Positions 8,417 through 15,714 of a DNA stretch of 39,565 nt are shown here, piece after piece. The notes under the pieces were generated by a model that had not been told where the DNA came from, made no database searches, and saw only the letters and a list, made by a program, of their open reading frames with translations. The stretch is from DASXMR01 sp036495525 (lineage in GTDB: Bacteria > Actinomycetota > Actinomycetes > Streptosporangiales > Streptosporangiaceae), in NCBI GenBank assembly GCA_036495525.1, contig DASXMR010000136.1, forward strand, positions 1-39,565, given 5' to 3'. Numbering within the stretch: position 1 is the first letter of the stretch; each line of letters starts with the position of its first letter. The translations under genes and the position numbers were made by a program.

Positions 8417-8457
8417 ATTCCGCTGGCCGGAATGGCCAGACTGCCTCGCCGGCCATT
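8417..8457. repeat. Overlapping inverted repeats upstream of a small-protein/sigma locus
   Basis: ATTCCG (8417-8422) pairs with CGGAAT (8428-8433), and AATGGCC (8431-8437) pairs with GGCCATT (8451-8457), so two perfect inverted repeats overlap by three bases. They lie in the 242-base gap before the membrane-anchored protein gene. They could form alternative hairpins or a compound operator; nothing else is recognisable in this gap. Confidence 0.35.
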
Positions 8458-8559
8458 TCGGCTGCGCTTTGCCTGCAGGCCCGCCGGGCCACGCGGGAAA
8501 GTTTGACCGGGCGGGCGCCGGGCACCGGACTGGCTTCAACGGAAAGCAGGTGGTGTCAC

Positions 8560-9276
8560 GTGTCAGGAACGGCGATCGTCATCCTTATCGTCGTCATCCT
8601 CGTGGTGGTCGCGGTGGCCGCGGTCGCGGCAGCCGCTCAGCGCCGCCGACGGCTGCAGCAGCGATTCGGGCCGGAGTATGACCGCGCGATCGGCGAGCAT
8701 CAGAACAGGCTGAAGGCCGAGGCAGAGCTGACGCAGCGGGAGAAGCGAGTCAGGCAGCTCGAGCTGCGGCCGCTGAGCGAGCAGGCCAGGGACCGTTACG
8801 CGGCGCAGTGGACCGGCTTGCAGGAGCAGTTTGTCGATGCCCCGCAGGAGGCCGTCGCTGCCTCTCACGTGCTCGTGTCAGCGGTGATGTCCGACCGCGG
8901 TTACCCGACCCAGGACCACGAGCAGATGATCGCCGACCTGTCTGTCGACCACGCAAACACGCTAGCGCGCTACCGCGCGGCGGAGGAGATCAGCCAGCAG
9001 GCCGTCGCAGGCACCGCCAGCACCGAGGAACTGCGGCAGGCCATGATCCACTACCGGGCGCTCGTCCGCGAGCTGCTCGGCGCGACCAGCGATGGCTCGG
9101 ACACGGCGGGAACGCGCGGTGACCCGCCGGCTGACGACGCCACGCCTGCCGACCCCAGGGCTGCGACCAGTGACCCGGCCGCCGCTGACCGCGATGCCAC
9201 CGCCGATCCGGCCACCCGAGCTGACGACACGGCTGCCGCAGACGGCGGCGTCCCGGTGCAGCGGCGAAGGAGCTGA
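8560..9276 (+). CDS. Membrane-anchored actinobacterial protein of unknown function
   Basis: I do not recognise a named family. The 238-residue protein has one N-terminal transmembrane helix (about 4-26), then a basic turn QRRRRLQQRFGPEYDRA, a helical segment rich in Glu/Arg, a domain at about 84-175 containing WTGLQEQFVDAPQEAV and TEELRQAMIHYRALVREL, and an acidic Ala/Asp/Pro-rich tail. The W..lQ..FVD.P...V and T.e.LR.A...YR.L patterns recur in the next gene, so the two share a domain. The GTG start has AGCAGGTGG upstream and begins directly before the helix. The next gene follows after 3 bases, so the two are one operon. The likely topology is a short outside end with the soluble domain in the cytoplasm. 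Confidence 0.75.
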   Translation: MSGTAIVILIVVILVVVAVAAVAAAAQRRRRLQQRFGPEYDRAIGEHQNRLKAEAELTQREKRVRQLELRPLSEQARDRYAAQWTGLQEQFVDAPQEAVAASHVLVSAVMSDRGYPTQDHEQMIADLSVDHANTLARYRAAEEISQQAVAGTASTEELRQAMIHYRALVRELLGATSDGSDTAGTRGDPPADDATPADPRAATSDPAAADRDATADPATRADDTAAADGGVPVQRRRS

Positions 9277-9279
9277 GCC

Positions 9280-10047
9280 ATGAATTCACCAGCAGAGCGA
9301 GACGACCAGCGCCCGGCGGCCAGCGATGCCGACCTGCCGCCCGGCGACGGCGAGCTGCGGCACGACGAGGCCCTCTCTACGGCTGGCCGGCCAGCGCAGC
9401 AGCAGCCTGGCCGATTCGGCGGCCGCGACCGGGCCGAGGGAGCCGCGCCCGGCGGCAGCCGGCCGGGTAGCCCGCGCTCACAGGCTGGCGAGCCTGGCAA
9501 CCAGGAGAATGACCGGCCCGACTTGCTGGACGACGACGACGCGGTCGTGCTGAGCCGCGAAGATGCCGGAGACGACAGCCTGGCGTCCCCGCAGGGACCT
9601 CCCGCCGCGGTGCGCCAGGACGCCCCGGCGTTCAATGAGCCAGCGGCAGCGGTGACCATCGAGGACCCGCTGGAAGAGTCAGGGCCGACGCCCGCGCGTG
9701 CAGTGGTGCCCGGCGACCAAGCCGTCCCGGTGCCCGGCGACAGAACCGCCCAGATGCCCGGCGACCGAACCGCCGGAGTGGCAGGCGACCGCGCCGGCCA
9801 CGATAACGGCGGCCCCTGGCACGAGATCCAGGCAACCTTCGTCGACGATCCGCGGCGCTCGGTTGAGCTCGCGGCCAGCCTGGCCGGCGACAGTGCCAGC
9901 GCGCTGGTCGCATTGGTGCAGGACCGGCTTAGCTCGCTCGACGCGACCTGGCAGTCGGGCGACGACGACACAGAGCAGCTCCGCGCCGCGCTGCGCCAGT
10001 ACCGCGACCTGTGGGCACGACTGGGCGAATTCTCGATCGGCGCCTGA
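9280..10047 (+). CDS. Acidic hypothetical protein sharing a domain with its upstream neighbour
   Basis: A 255-residue soluble protein of no named family. Residues 1-140 are low-complexity, rich in Asp/Glu/Pro/Gly and probably disordered. Residues 143-174 are four 8-residue repeats of the type VPGDRTAQ. Residues 180-250 form the only folded-looking part: WHEIQATFVDDPRRSV and TEQLRAALRQYRDLWARL, closely matching the domain in the upstream membrane protein (WTGLQEQFVDAPQEAV; TEELRQAMIHYRALVREL). I infer a small helical interaction domain duplicated in this operon. The start ATG lies 3 bases after the upstream stop. A hairpin follows at 10060-10128, separating it from the sigma factor gene. Confidence 0.7.
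   Translation: MNSPAERDDQRPAASDADLPPGDGELRHDEALSTAGRPAQQQPGRFGGRDRAEGAAPGGSRPGSPRSQAGEPGNQENDRPDLLDDDDAVVLSREDAGDDSLASPQGPPAAVRQDAPAFNEPAAAVTIEDPLEESGPTPARAVVPGDQAVPVPGDRTAQMPGDRTAGVAGDRAGHDNGGPWHEIQATFVDDPRRSVELAASLAGDSASALVALVQDRLSSLDATWQSGDDDTEQLRAALRQYRDLWARLGEFSIGA
9706..9801 (+). repeat. Four 24-nt in-frame tandem repeats
   Basis: Four units (9706, 9730, 9754, 9778) each encode a variant of V-P-G-D-R-T-A-x. The first three share a near-identical tgcccggcga core; the fourth has diverged. They lie in the disordered part of the acidic protein. Confidence 0.8.
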
Positions 10048-10059
10048 CCGGCACCGGCA

Positions 10060-10128
10060 CGCTTGCCGGCCGCCAGGGTCCGGCCCGCGCCCGACCTGCC
10101 TGCCCGGCGGCACGGCAGCCGGCAAGCG
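10060..10128. terminator. Long-range hairpin after the two-gene operon
   Basis: CGCTTGCCGGC (10060-10070) is perfectly complementary to GCCGGCAAGCG (10118-10128), giving 11-bp arms around a 47-nt GC-rich loop, 12 bases after the stop codon. No T-tract. A terminator or RNA-processing structure is plausible. Confidence 0.4.
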
Positions 10129-10177
10129 CTGACCGCGCCCGCCTCGGTGCCAGGCCGGCGGCGGCCGAGCACCTAAT

Positions 10178-10200
10178 TCCCCGACTCGCAATTACGGGGA
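10178..10200. promoter_or_regulatory. Inverted repeat upstream of the sigma factor gene
   Basis: TCCCCG (10178-10183) and CGGGGA (10195-10200) flank an AT-richer 11-base centre, 34 bases before the sigma factor start. It could be an operator or part of the promoter region. No convincing -35/-10 pair was identified. Confidence 0.3.
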
Positions 10201-10234
10201 CGTCCGGCGGGAACTCGCGGACACTGATCGGACA

Positions 10235-10876
10235 GTGCAGAGAGTGGGGCCGGATCTGCGCACCCTGGTGCGCGACGGAGACAAGAACGCGTTTGGCTTG
10301 CTCTTCGAGCAGCATGCCCGCGCGGTATATAACTACGCTTTCCGGCTGACCAGTAACTGGTCGATCGCGGAAGAGGTGGTGTCGCTCACCTTCCTCGAAG
10401 CCTGGCGGCTGCGCAGCACGATCCGGCCGGCTGGCGGGTCGCTCCTGCCCTGGCTGCTCGGCATCGCGCTCAACGTGTCCCGCAATGTCTCCAGGAGCGC
10501 ACGGCGGCAGCAGGCGGCGATGACCAGGCTGCAGCAGAGAGCCGGCCTGCCGGACTTCGCCGACGAGCTCGTCAGCCGACTCGACGACGCCGCGCGCCTG
10601 GACACCGTGCGCGCTGCCCTCAGCCACCTGCGTAGCGACGAGCGGGATGTCATCGCGCTGTGCGTCTGGTCCGGCCTCAACTACGCGCAGGCCGCTGAAG
10701 CGCTCGGTGTGCCGGTTGGCACCGTGCGCTCGCGGCTGTCCAGGGCGCGGCGAAAGCTGCAAAAGCTCACCGCCACCCGAGGACATGAGCCGGGCCGGGA
10801 ACCCTGTTTCCCGAGCGAACAGGTAAGGGGTGACCGCGAGAACGCGATCCGGTCAATGCAGGAAGGACCCCGGTGA
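10235..10876 (+). CDS. RNA polymerase sigma factor, sigma-70/ECF type
   Basis: Alternative sigma factor of 213 residues. Region 2 spans about 20-85 (LLFEQHARAVYNYAFRLTSN, then AEEVVSLTFLEAWRLR), and region 4 about 125-178 (LRSDERDVIALCVWSGLNYA, with the recognition helix in PVGTVRSRLSRARRKL). No region 1 or 3 is present, which fits group 4 (ECF). A 30-residue tail follows region 4. The start is GTG 10235; GTG 10244 is an alternative three codons in. The stop overlaps the start of a CU044_5270-type membrane protein by 4 bases, a typical arrangement in actinomycetes in which the second protein may act as an anti-sigma or signal receiver. The activating signal is unknown. Confidence 0.92.
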   Translation: MQRVGPDLRTLVRDGDKNAFGLLFEQHARAVYNYAFRLTSNWSIAEEVVSLTFLEAWRLRSTIRPAGGSLLPWLLGIALNVSRNVSRSARRQQAAMTRLQQRAGLPDFADELVSRLDDAARLDTVRAALSHLRSDERDVIALCVWSGLNYAQAAEALGVPVGTVRSRLSRARRKLQKLTATRGHEPGREPCFPSEQVRGDRENAIRSMQEGPR

Positions 10877-12012
10877 ATAGCAACGAATTCCGGCTCGAGC
10901 CGGAAATCACCGAACTCGCCCGGCTGATTCCGGTGCCAGGAGAACGGGACCTGCCCGCAGGCCGCCAGCAGATCCTCAAGGAGCACCTGATGACCGAACT
11001 CGGCCGACCTGGTCCGGTAAGCGGCCCAGCCATTCCTGACAGGCGGAAAAGCCAGCGCCGCCTCGTCGCCGTCGCGGGGGCCGGCGTCGTGGCGATTGCG
11101 GTGGCCGCGACCGCAATCGTCGCCGGGCACAGCCTGTCAGCGGGCAGCAAGCCACCGCCGCAGTCCGGCGGGCCTGTCGGAGGACCGGTCCCCGGTGGCA
11201 CCACCCCCGCAGCTCACCACCCGCCCGCACCGTTCCGGCTGCCGGCCGACCGTCGCCACGACCCCGCCGCCCGGCTACTCGCCAAGATCGCCAACGCAGC
11301 CGGGAGCGGGCCGGTTCCTGTCGTGCGCGACAGCGAGTTCATGTATATCCGCAGCAAGGTCGCCTACGAGGACGACACGATAACCAATGGCCACGAGACT
11401 GCGACAATGGCGAAGCTGCATGAGCGGCAGATCTGGCTGCCGGTGGCGAACATTTGCGTGACCGGACGGCTCACCGAGCATGGTTCTAGCATGCCAATAT
11501 CGCCATTTGGCGTCACGAACGGCAAGGTGGACGGCCCGTCACCCAATTCCAGCGTCACCTGCCCGAGCGAAGGCACCGTCGGAGATCCCAGCTACCGGCT
11601 GCTGCAGTCACTTCCGGTCAACCCGAATGCCTTGCTGAGGTACCTCAGGCGCGACGGAAAGAAAATCAACGTCGACCCGGCAGAGGCGATCGGTGACCTG
11701 ATCCGCGAAACGATCGTGCCCCCCTCGGCAGCGGCGGCGCTCTACCGGGCAGCGGCCCTGCTGCCGGGCGCGACCGTGGCCCCCGGCGCGACGAATGCGG
11801 TCGGCAGGCACGGGATCGGGATCGTGTGGCCAACAGGCGGCCCGCCATCGGCCGGAAACTGCATCGAGTGGATCTTCGACGAGCACACGCTGCAGTACAT
11901 CGGCGAGCGGGACTTCAACGTCAAGACAGGTGAAGTCTCTGGCAAGAGCGCGATCCTCAGGCGTGGCTTCGTCAGCAAGCTCGGCCAGCTGCCGGTCAGG
12001 CCGCTCAGGTAA
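10873..12012 (+). CDS. CU044_5270 family membrane protein, putative sigma-factor partner
   Basis: A 379-residue protein with a cytoplasmic N-terminus (ITELARLIPVPGERDLPAGR), one transmembrane helix at about 63-86 (RLVAVAGAGVVAIAVAATAI), a Pro/Gly-rich stalk and a large extracytoplasmic domain with conserved-looking VRDSEFMYIRSKVAYED and YIGERDFNVKTGEV. This layout matches the CU044_5270 family, encoded beside sigma factors in many actinomycetes. The GTG start overlaps the sigma factor stop by 4 bases, with GGAAGGA upstream, so translation is coupled. No ZAS (H..C..C) anti-sigma motif is present, so an anti-sigma role is an inference from position and topology. A strong hairpin follows at 12030-12070. 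Confidence 0.82.
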   Translation: MNSNEFRLEPEITELARLIPVPGERDLPAGRQQILKEHLMTELGRPGPVSGPAIPDRRKSQRRLVAVAGAGVVAIAVAATAIVAGHSLSAGSKPPPQSGGPVGGPVPGGTTPAAHHPPAPFRLPADRRHDPAARLLAKIANAAGSGPVPVVRDSEFMYIRSKVAYEDDTITNGHETATMAKLHERQIWLPVANICVTGRLTEHGSSMPISPFGVTNGKVDGPSPNSSVTCPSEGTVGDPSYRLLQSLPVNPNALLRYLRRDGKKINVDPAEAIGDLIRETIVPPSAAAALYRAAALLPGATVAPGATNAVGRHGIGIVWPTGGPPSAGNCIEWIFDEHTLQYIGERDFNVKTGEVSGKSAILRRGFVSKLGQLPVRPLR

Positions 12013-12029
12013 AGTCAAGCGCCGTCAGC

Positions 12030-12070
12030 CGCTGGCCGCCGGATGAGGCACTTCGTTCCGGCGGCCAGCG
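12030..12070. terminator. Strong hairpin terminator
   Basis: CGCTGGCCGCCGG (12030-12042) and CCGGCGGCCAGCG (12058-12070) are perfect 13-bp arms with a 15-nt loop, 17 bases after the stop of the sigma-partner gene. There is no T-tract, as usual in high-GC genomes. Confidence 0.75.
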
Positions 12071-12332
12071 ACAGACCGTGCTACCGCCAGTCTGGCCGTC
12101 GGCCGGCCTGGCCAGCCGTCCGTGACCGGGCACTGAAACCACTGGGCGGCGGCGGCTGCCGCGCGAGCCGGGACCAGCCGCCATGCCTTCGCGGTCAGGC
12201 CGGTGGCCCGGAGAGGTGCCTGAACCCGGCCGGCGGGACGGCGGTGACCTCGGCAGTCGTGGGTGCTCCGGCTGCTCTGCTCCGCCCGGGCTGCTCCGCC
12301 CTGGCTGCTCTGCTCTGGCTGCAGCCTGCCGG
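12071..12332. other. Gene-free stretch with degenerate GCTGCTC repeats
   Basis: No supported gene lies between the terminator at 12070 and the acetyltransferase stop at 12333. The part at about 12267-12323 is a degenerate direct repeat of ggctgctctgctc/ggctgctccgccc units. I see no mobile element or RNA gene signature. Confidence 0.5.
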
Positions 12333-12851
12333 TCAGTTCTCGTTCAGCAGCTGATAGACGGCGTGGTCCTGCCACTTCCCCGCGATCCGGATGTAGCGGG
12401 GGGCCACGCCGAAGCGGGCGAAGCCGTTGTGCTCCAGCACCCGCTGCGACCGCACGTTGTGCAGCAGCGTCGCTGCCTCGATGCGATGCAGCCCCAGCTC
12501 GCCGAAGGCGACGCCGATGATGTCGCGCACGGCAGCCGTGCCGAGCCCGCGGCCACCGTAGGCGGCGCCGACCCAGTAGCCGAGCTGGCACGACTGGAAC
12601 GCGCCGCGGACGATGTTGTTCAGCGTGATGCGGCCAGCCACCTGGCCCGAGTCGCCGAGGATAACGTGGGGCCTGACCAGCCCCTCGCCGTGCCGCTGCA
12701 GCGCTGCACGAAGCGACTCAGCCTGCCCGGCCTCGGTGAAGTAGCTCTCGGCGCGGACCGGTTCCCACGGCGCGAGGAAGTCACGGCTGGACACCAGGAG
12801 GTCGGCCAGGGCTGGGGCATCGGCGACGCTGATCAGCCGGGTCACGCTCAT
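12333..12851 (-). CDS. GNAT family N-acetyltransferase, RimJ/RimL type
   Basis: A 172-residue GCN5-related acetyltransferase. The N-terminal half reads LADLLVSSRDFLAPWEPVRA, followed by AGRITLNNIVRGAFQSCQLG and YWVGAAYGGRGLGTAAVRDI; the GRGLGT loop binds the acetyl-CoA pyrophosphate. LHRIEAATLLHNVRSQRVLE and HNGFARFGVAPRYIRIAGKW give the classic RimJ/RimL C-terminus, a subfamily that acetylates ribosomal protein or other amino groups. The ATG at 12851 is preceded by a GGGCGG stretch; the open frame extends further upstream without homology. It stands alone, converging on the sigma-factor operon. The acceptor is unknown. Confidence 0.9.
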   Translation of the reverse strand: MSVTRLISVADAPALADLLVSSRDFLAPWEPVRAESYFTEAGQAESLRAALQRHGEGLVRPHVILGDSGQVAGRITLNNIVRGAFQSCQLGYWVGAAYGGRGLGTAAVRDIIGVAFGELGLHRIEAATLLHNVRSQRVLEHNGFARFGVAPRYIRIAGKWQDHAVYQLLNEN

Positions 12852-12958
12852 CCGCCCATGATTGCGGCCGGCCCGGCGACGTACCGAGCCGGGTCGGCAC
12901 CGCCGGGACAAGCCCTGGCCAGGAGCCGCCAGCGGCGCCCGGGCGGGAGCTCGGCCTG

Positions 12959-13654
12959 TCAGGCGGCGGCGGGGACGGCAGGGCTGGCGCGCAGTTCGTG
13001 CCGCGTCGCCGGCAGCCTGACGCTCATCGCGACGAGCCAGGCCACGGCGCCGAACTGGGCGACGGCCAGCGCCGGGTTCAGTGCCGGGACAAGCAGGGTG
13101 AGCGTGCACAGCATGCCGGTCGCCGCGAGCACCAGTCCGGACCAGGCGAGCCAGCGCGGCGTCAGCCGCAGGATCAGCGACGGCACCGCCAGGCCGGCGA
13201 TCAGCAGCGAGAGCGGCACCACCGCGCCAGCCGTGCCCGCCGCGAAGCCAAAGTCCACCAGGAGCCGCGCCAGGGCCGGATCGGCGACCGCCGCCGTCTG
13301 CGCGAGCGTCCAGGTCACCAGGCCGCAGACAGCGGTCGCGGCGGCGGCCAGGATGCCGCCGGACAGCCCGATCACTGCTCCGGGCGCGGTGACGCCGAGC
13401 GTCAGGAGCCTGCGGTAGATGGTGGCCGCCCAGATGGCCAGCGGCACGGCAGCGGCGAACATCAGGAACGCCTGGGCTTGCAGCAGGCCGGCGTGGCCGC
13501 GGGCATAGCCGAGCGCCGCGGTAGCAGTGCTGCCGGGCCACGGGCCGCCAGCCGCGATTGCGGCTGCGGCGACGATCAGCCCGCCGTACGCGAGAGCGGG
13601 CGCGAGCGGCGGCGGGCCGCCCTGCGGCCTGCGGCGGCTGGCCTGTGCGGACAT
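12959..13654 (-). CDS. Six-helix integral membrane protein
   Basis: A 231-residue hydrophobic protein with about six transmembrane segments, for example LAYGGLIVAAAAIAAGG, AQAFLMFAAAVPLAIWAATI and WLAWSGLVLAATGMLCTLTL. It resembles the DUF4386-like membrane proteins often found beside MarR regulators, but I would not assign a function. The start at ATG 13654 (MSAQASRRRPQGG) is fixed by AGGAGGG a few bases upstream. It is transcribed divergently from a MarR-family regulator across an AT-rich, palindrome-containing gap, so the MarR protein is its probable repressor. Confidence 0.8.
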   Translation of the reverse strand: MSAQASRRRPQGGPPPLAPALAYGGLIVAAAAIAAGGPWPGSTATAALGYARGHAGLLQAQAFLMFAAAVPLAIWAATIYRRLLTLGVTAPGAVIGLSGGILAAAATAVCGLVTWTLAQTAAVADPALARLLVDFGFAAGTAGAVVPLSLLIAGLAVPSLILRLTPRWLAWSGLVLAATGMLCTLTLLVPALNPALAVAQFGAVAWLVAMSVRLPATRHELRASPAVPAAA

Positions 13655-13680
13655 GGACCCTCCTGGTGCCAGCGTGAGAT

Positions 13681-13740
13681 GATGACTACTCAAAATAATT
13701 ACAAATTCGAATCATTGTCAACCGTGTATGATAATCACCA
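13681..13740. promoter_or_regulatory. Divergent promoter/operator between the membrane protein and MarR genes
   Basis: This stretch is strikingly AT-rich for the window. On the minus strand TTGACA (13721-13716) is followed after 18 bases by TATTTT (13697-13692), a good promoter giving a leader of about 30 bases before the membrane protein start. The palindrome ATTCGAAT (13705-13712), within ACAA...TTGT (13701-13718), lies inside that spacer, where a MarR dimer would repress. On the plus strand TATGAT (13727-13732) is so close to the ATG at 13740 that the MarR transcript may be leaderless. Confidence 0.55.
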
Positions 13741-14270
13741 TGACGACCGGGGCGCCAGCAGGCAAGGCGGCGGCCAAGCGGACTGACATCGCGTTCCTGC
13801 TCGCGCAGCTCGGCGCCCTAGCCGCCGGGCAGTTCGGGGAGCGGGCGGCGGCGCTCGGCTTCTCCCGCCCGCAGGCAGGCCTGCTCCGGCTGATCGGCCG
13901 GGAAGCAGGCCTCAGCCAGCAGGCCATCGCCGCGCGGCTCGGCACCCCGGCCAGCCGGCTAGTGGCGCTGGTGGGCGATCTCGAAGCGCGGGGGCTGGTC
14001 AAGCGCCAGCGCAACCAGCAGGACCGGCGCAACTACGCGCTGCACCTGACCGGCAAGGGCCAGGACGCGCTGCGGAGCCTGGACGCGGCGGCTGCCGAGC
14101 ACGAGCAGTCCATCGCCGGACCACTGACCGCGGCCGAGCGGAGGCAGCTCTGCGGCCTGCTCACCAGGCTCGCCGCCGGGCACCAGCTACAGCCAGGCAT
14201 TCATCCGGGCTTCCGGCACCTGCCTGCGAAGAGCGAGAACGGCGAGCCAAAGGACGGGCGGCCTGGCTGA
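13740..14270 (+). CDS. MarR family transcriptional regulator
   Basis: A 176-residue winged-helix regulator. The DNA-binding part at about 45-105 reads FSRPQAGLLRLIGREAGLSQ, then QAIAARLGTPASRLVALVGD, LEARGLVKRQRNQQDRRNYA and LHLTGKGQDAL, with the DRR wing typical of MarR. Flanking helices would form the dimer interface. Two ATGs, 13728 and 13740, are in frame; I prefer 13740 because a -10-like TATGAT overlaps the first. It is divergent from the six-helix membrane protein and convergent with the MFS gene. It probably represses its own divergon by binding the palindrome between the genes; the ligand is unknown. Confidence 0.9.
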   Translation: MTTGAPAGKAAAKRTDIAFLLAQLGALAAGQFGERAAALGFSRPQAGLLRLIGREAGLSQQAIAARLGTPASRLVALVGDLEARGLVKRQRNQQDRRNYALHLTGKGQDALRSLDAAAAEHEQSIAGPLTAAERRQLCGLLTRLAAGHQLQPGIHPGFRHLPAKSENGEPKDGRPG

Positions 14271-14283
14271 GCCAGCGTCAGCG

Positions 14284-14307
14284 CGCCAGCGCCTGCCGTC
14301 GCTGGCG
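14284..14307. terminator. Bidirectional terminator between marR-type and MFS genes
   Basis: CGCCAGCG (14284-14291) and CGCTGGCG (14300-14307) are perfect 8-bp arms with an 8-nt loop, in the 70-base gap between two convergent genes. Confidence 0.6.
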
Positions 14308-14340
14308 ATCGTCAGCGACCCGTCTGCCCGAGCGCGCTGC

Positions 14341-15630
14341 TCACGACGGGCTCTCCCGCTGGGTCACCGCCGCGGGCCCGGCCTGCCGCGCCGCTGCCGG
14401 CACTGGCGCAGCGCCCGGCCCGGCTGGCTGCGGCCACACAGCGCTCGGCGGCAGGTGACCGGCCAGCGCGCGCAGCGCGATGATCGCCAGCCCGGCGCTC
14501 GCCGCGGCAATCAGCCACGGCAGCCAGAGCGCCACCGAGAACAGCGCGACGACGCCGGGCGCGAGGACGCCGGCTACCCCGTAGGCGTACTGGAAGGCAG
14601 CGAGGTAGGGACCGCGCTGCGCCTGCGGGGCAGCCGCCTCGGCCAGGGCGCTAGCCCGCCCTGACAGCAGACTGGCCGATGCCAGCACCACCGTGATCGC
14701 CAGCAGCTCAGCAGGTCGCCAGGAGGCCGGCACGATCACGGCCGCGAGCGCAGCGCCGGACCAGAGCACCAGCAGGGCTGCGCCCGCCTGCAGCACCGCC
14801 ACCCTGGACCGGTTCCCTGCCAGCCGCAGCGCCAGCGTTGCGCCCGCGCTGGTCAGCGCGGTGAGCAGAGCCAGGATCGTGCCTGGCAGCCAGGCTGGCC
14901 CGTGCAGCCGCACCAGCACGTAGACCGGCATGCCCACCAGGAAGATGTCACTGGGCAGCGCGCTGAGGCCGTTAGCCACGATCAGTGCCAGGAACGGCCA
15001 GTCGGTGAGCAGCCGGGCGGACCTGGATCGCGCGGCCGCTGCTGCCGGGCGGCGCTGCGCCCCGATGCGCACGCACGCCGCCAGCAGCACCGCGCAGGCC
15101 AGGAAGCTGGCCGTGTCCGCGGCGACCGCGATCCGGTAGCCAACCGTCCCCCCGCCGGCGAGCAGCGCGCCGATGATCAGCCCGCCGAGGCCGAAGCAGG
15201 CAGACCTGACCATGGCGGCCACCGCGAACGGGCGGTCACGCGGGCCGGCTGGCGCCACATCAGCGATGAGCGCGAAGAGCGAGCTGTAGAACATCTGCTG
15301 GCCAGCGCCGAGCAGGATGGCCGCGGCCAGTACCGCGCCGGCCGAGTGCGCCAGCAGGTAGGTCGCCGCGCCAGCCGCCTGCAAGAGCTGTGCCGCGATC
15401 ACGACCAGGCGCGGACCGATGCGGTCGACCAGCCGCCCGGCGGCCGGCGGGACAGCGAGACCCGCCACGGTGCCAGCCGAGATCAGCGCGCCGGCGGTAC
15501 CGAGCGGCAGGTGCACGACCCTGGTCGCGTACACCACGGCGAGCGGCAGGAACAGGCCGGAGCCGACGTTGTCGATGCCGAGCGCCACCAGCAGTGCGGC
15601 CTGGCTGCGGCTCATCCGTCGGCGCGGCAT
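14341..15630 (-). CDS. MFS family transporter
   Basis: A 429-residue major facilitator superfamily permease with about 12 hydrophobic helices. The N-terminal half contains AALLVALGIDNVGSGLFLPL and the inter-helix motif GRLVDRIGPRLVVI, which is the MFS motif A position (G...D..G.R). A basic cytoplasmic loop (RRPAAAAARSRSARLLTDWP) separates the halves. The profile is that of small-molecule exporters; the substrate is not readable. I chose ATG 15630; ATG 15615 is possible, and a TTG at 15669 would add 13 residues but would overlap an operator-like repeat. The gene is preceded by two matching AGTTG-N7-CAACT sites, so it is very likely repressor-controlled. It converges on the MarR gene. Confidence 0.88.
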   Translation of the reverse strand: MPRRRMSRSQAALLVALGIDNVGSGLFLPLAVVYATRVVHLPLGTAGALISAGTVAGLAVPPAAGRLVDRIGPRLVVIAAQLLQAAGAATYLLAHSAGAVLAAAILLGAGQQMFYSSLFALIADVAPAGPRDRPFAVAAMVRSACFGLGGLIIGALLAGGGTVGYRIAVAADTASFLACAVLLAACVRIGAQRRPAAAAARSRSARLLTDWPFLALIVANGLSALPSDIFLVGMPVYVLVRLHGPAWLPGTILALLTALTSAGATLALRLAGNRSRVAVLQAGAALLVLWSGAALAAVIVPASWRPAELLAITVVLASASLLSGRASALAEAAAPQAQRGPYLAAFQYAYGVAGVLAPGVVALFSVALWLPWLIAAASAGLAIIALRALAGHLPPSAVWPQPAGPGAAPVPAAARQAGPAAVTQRESPS

Positions 15631-15654
15631 CTCTTCAGGTACGCCAGCTCGCTG

Positions 15655-15671
15655 AGTTGCAGGAAGCAACT
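15655..15671. promoter_or_regulatory. Operator-like inverted repeat, copy 2 (MFS leader)
   Basis: AGTTGC-AGGAA-GCAACT is a perfect 6-bp-arm palindrome of 17 bp lying just downstream of the predicted MFS transcription start. It shares the AGTTG-N7-CAACT frame with the site centred 44 bp away. MarR-type dimers often bind such sites. Confidence 0.6.
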
Positions 15672-15683
15672 GTCACGGCGGCG

Positions 15684-15714
15684 ACTGTACCCCGTAATAG
15701 TTGCGCACTACAAC
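15684..15714 (-). promoter_or_regulatory. Putative promoter of the MFS gene
   Basis: On the minus strand TTGTAG (15714-15709) and TACAGT (15689-15684) are separated by 19 bases. The -35 element falls inside operator copy 1, so a bound repressor would exclude RNA polymerase. The boxes are only partial matches to consensus and the spacing is long. Confidence 0.35.

Noticed and set aside
13740..14270. The MarR protein as regulator of the adjacent MFS gene
   Set aside because: The MFS promoter carries AGTTG-N7-CAACT sites that are absent from the MarR gene's own promoter, and the two genes are convergent; a different regulator is more likely, though this is not excluded.
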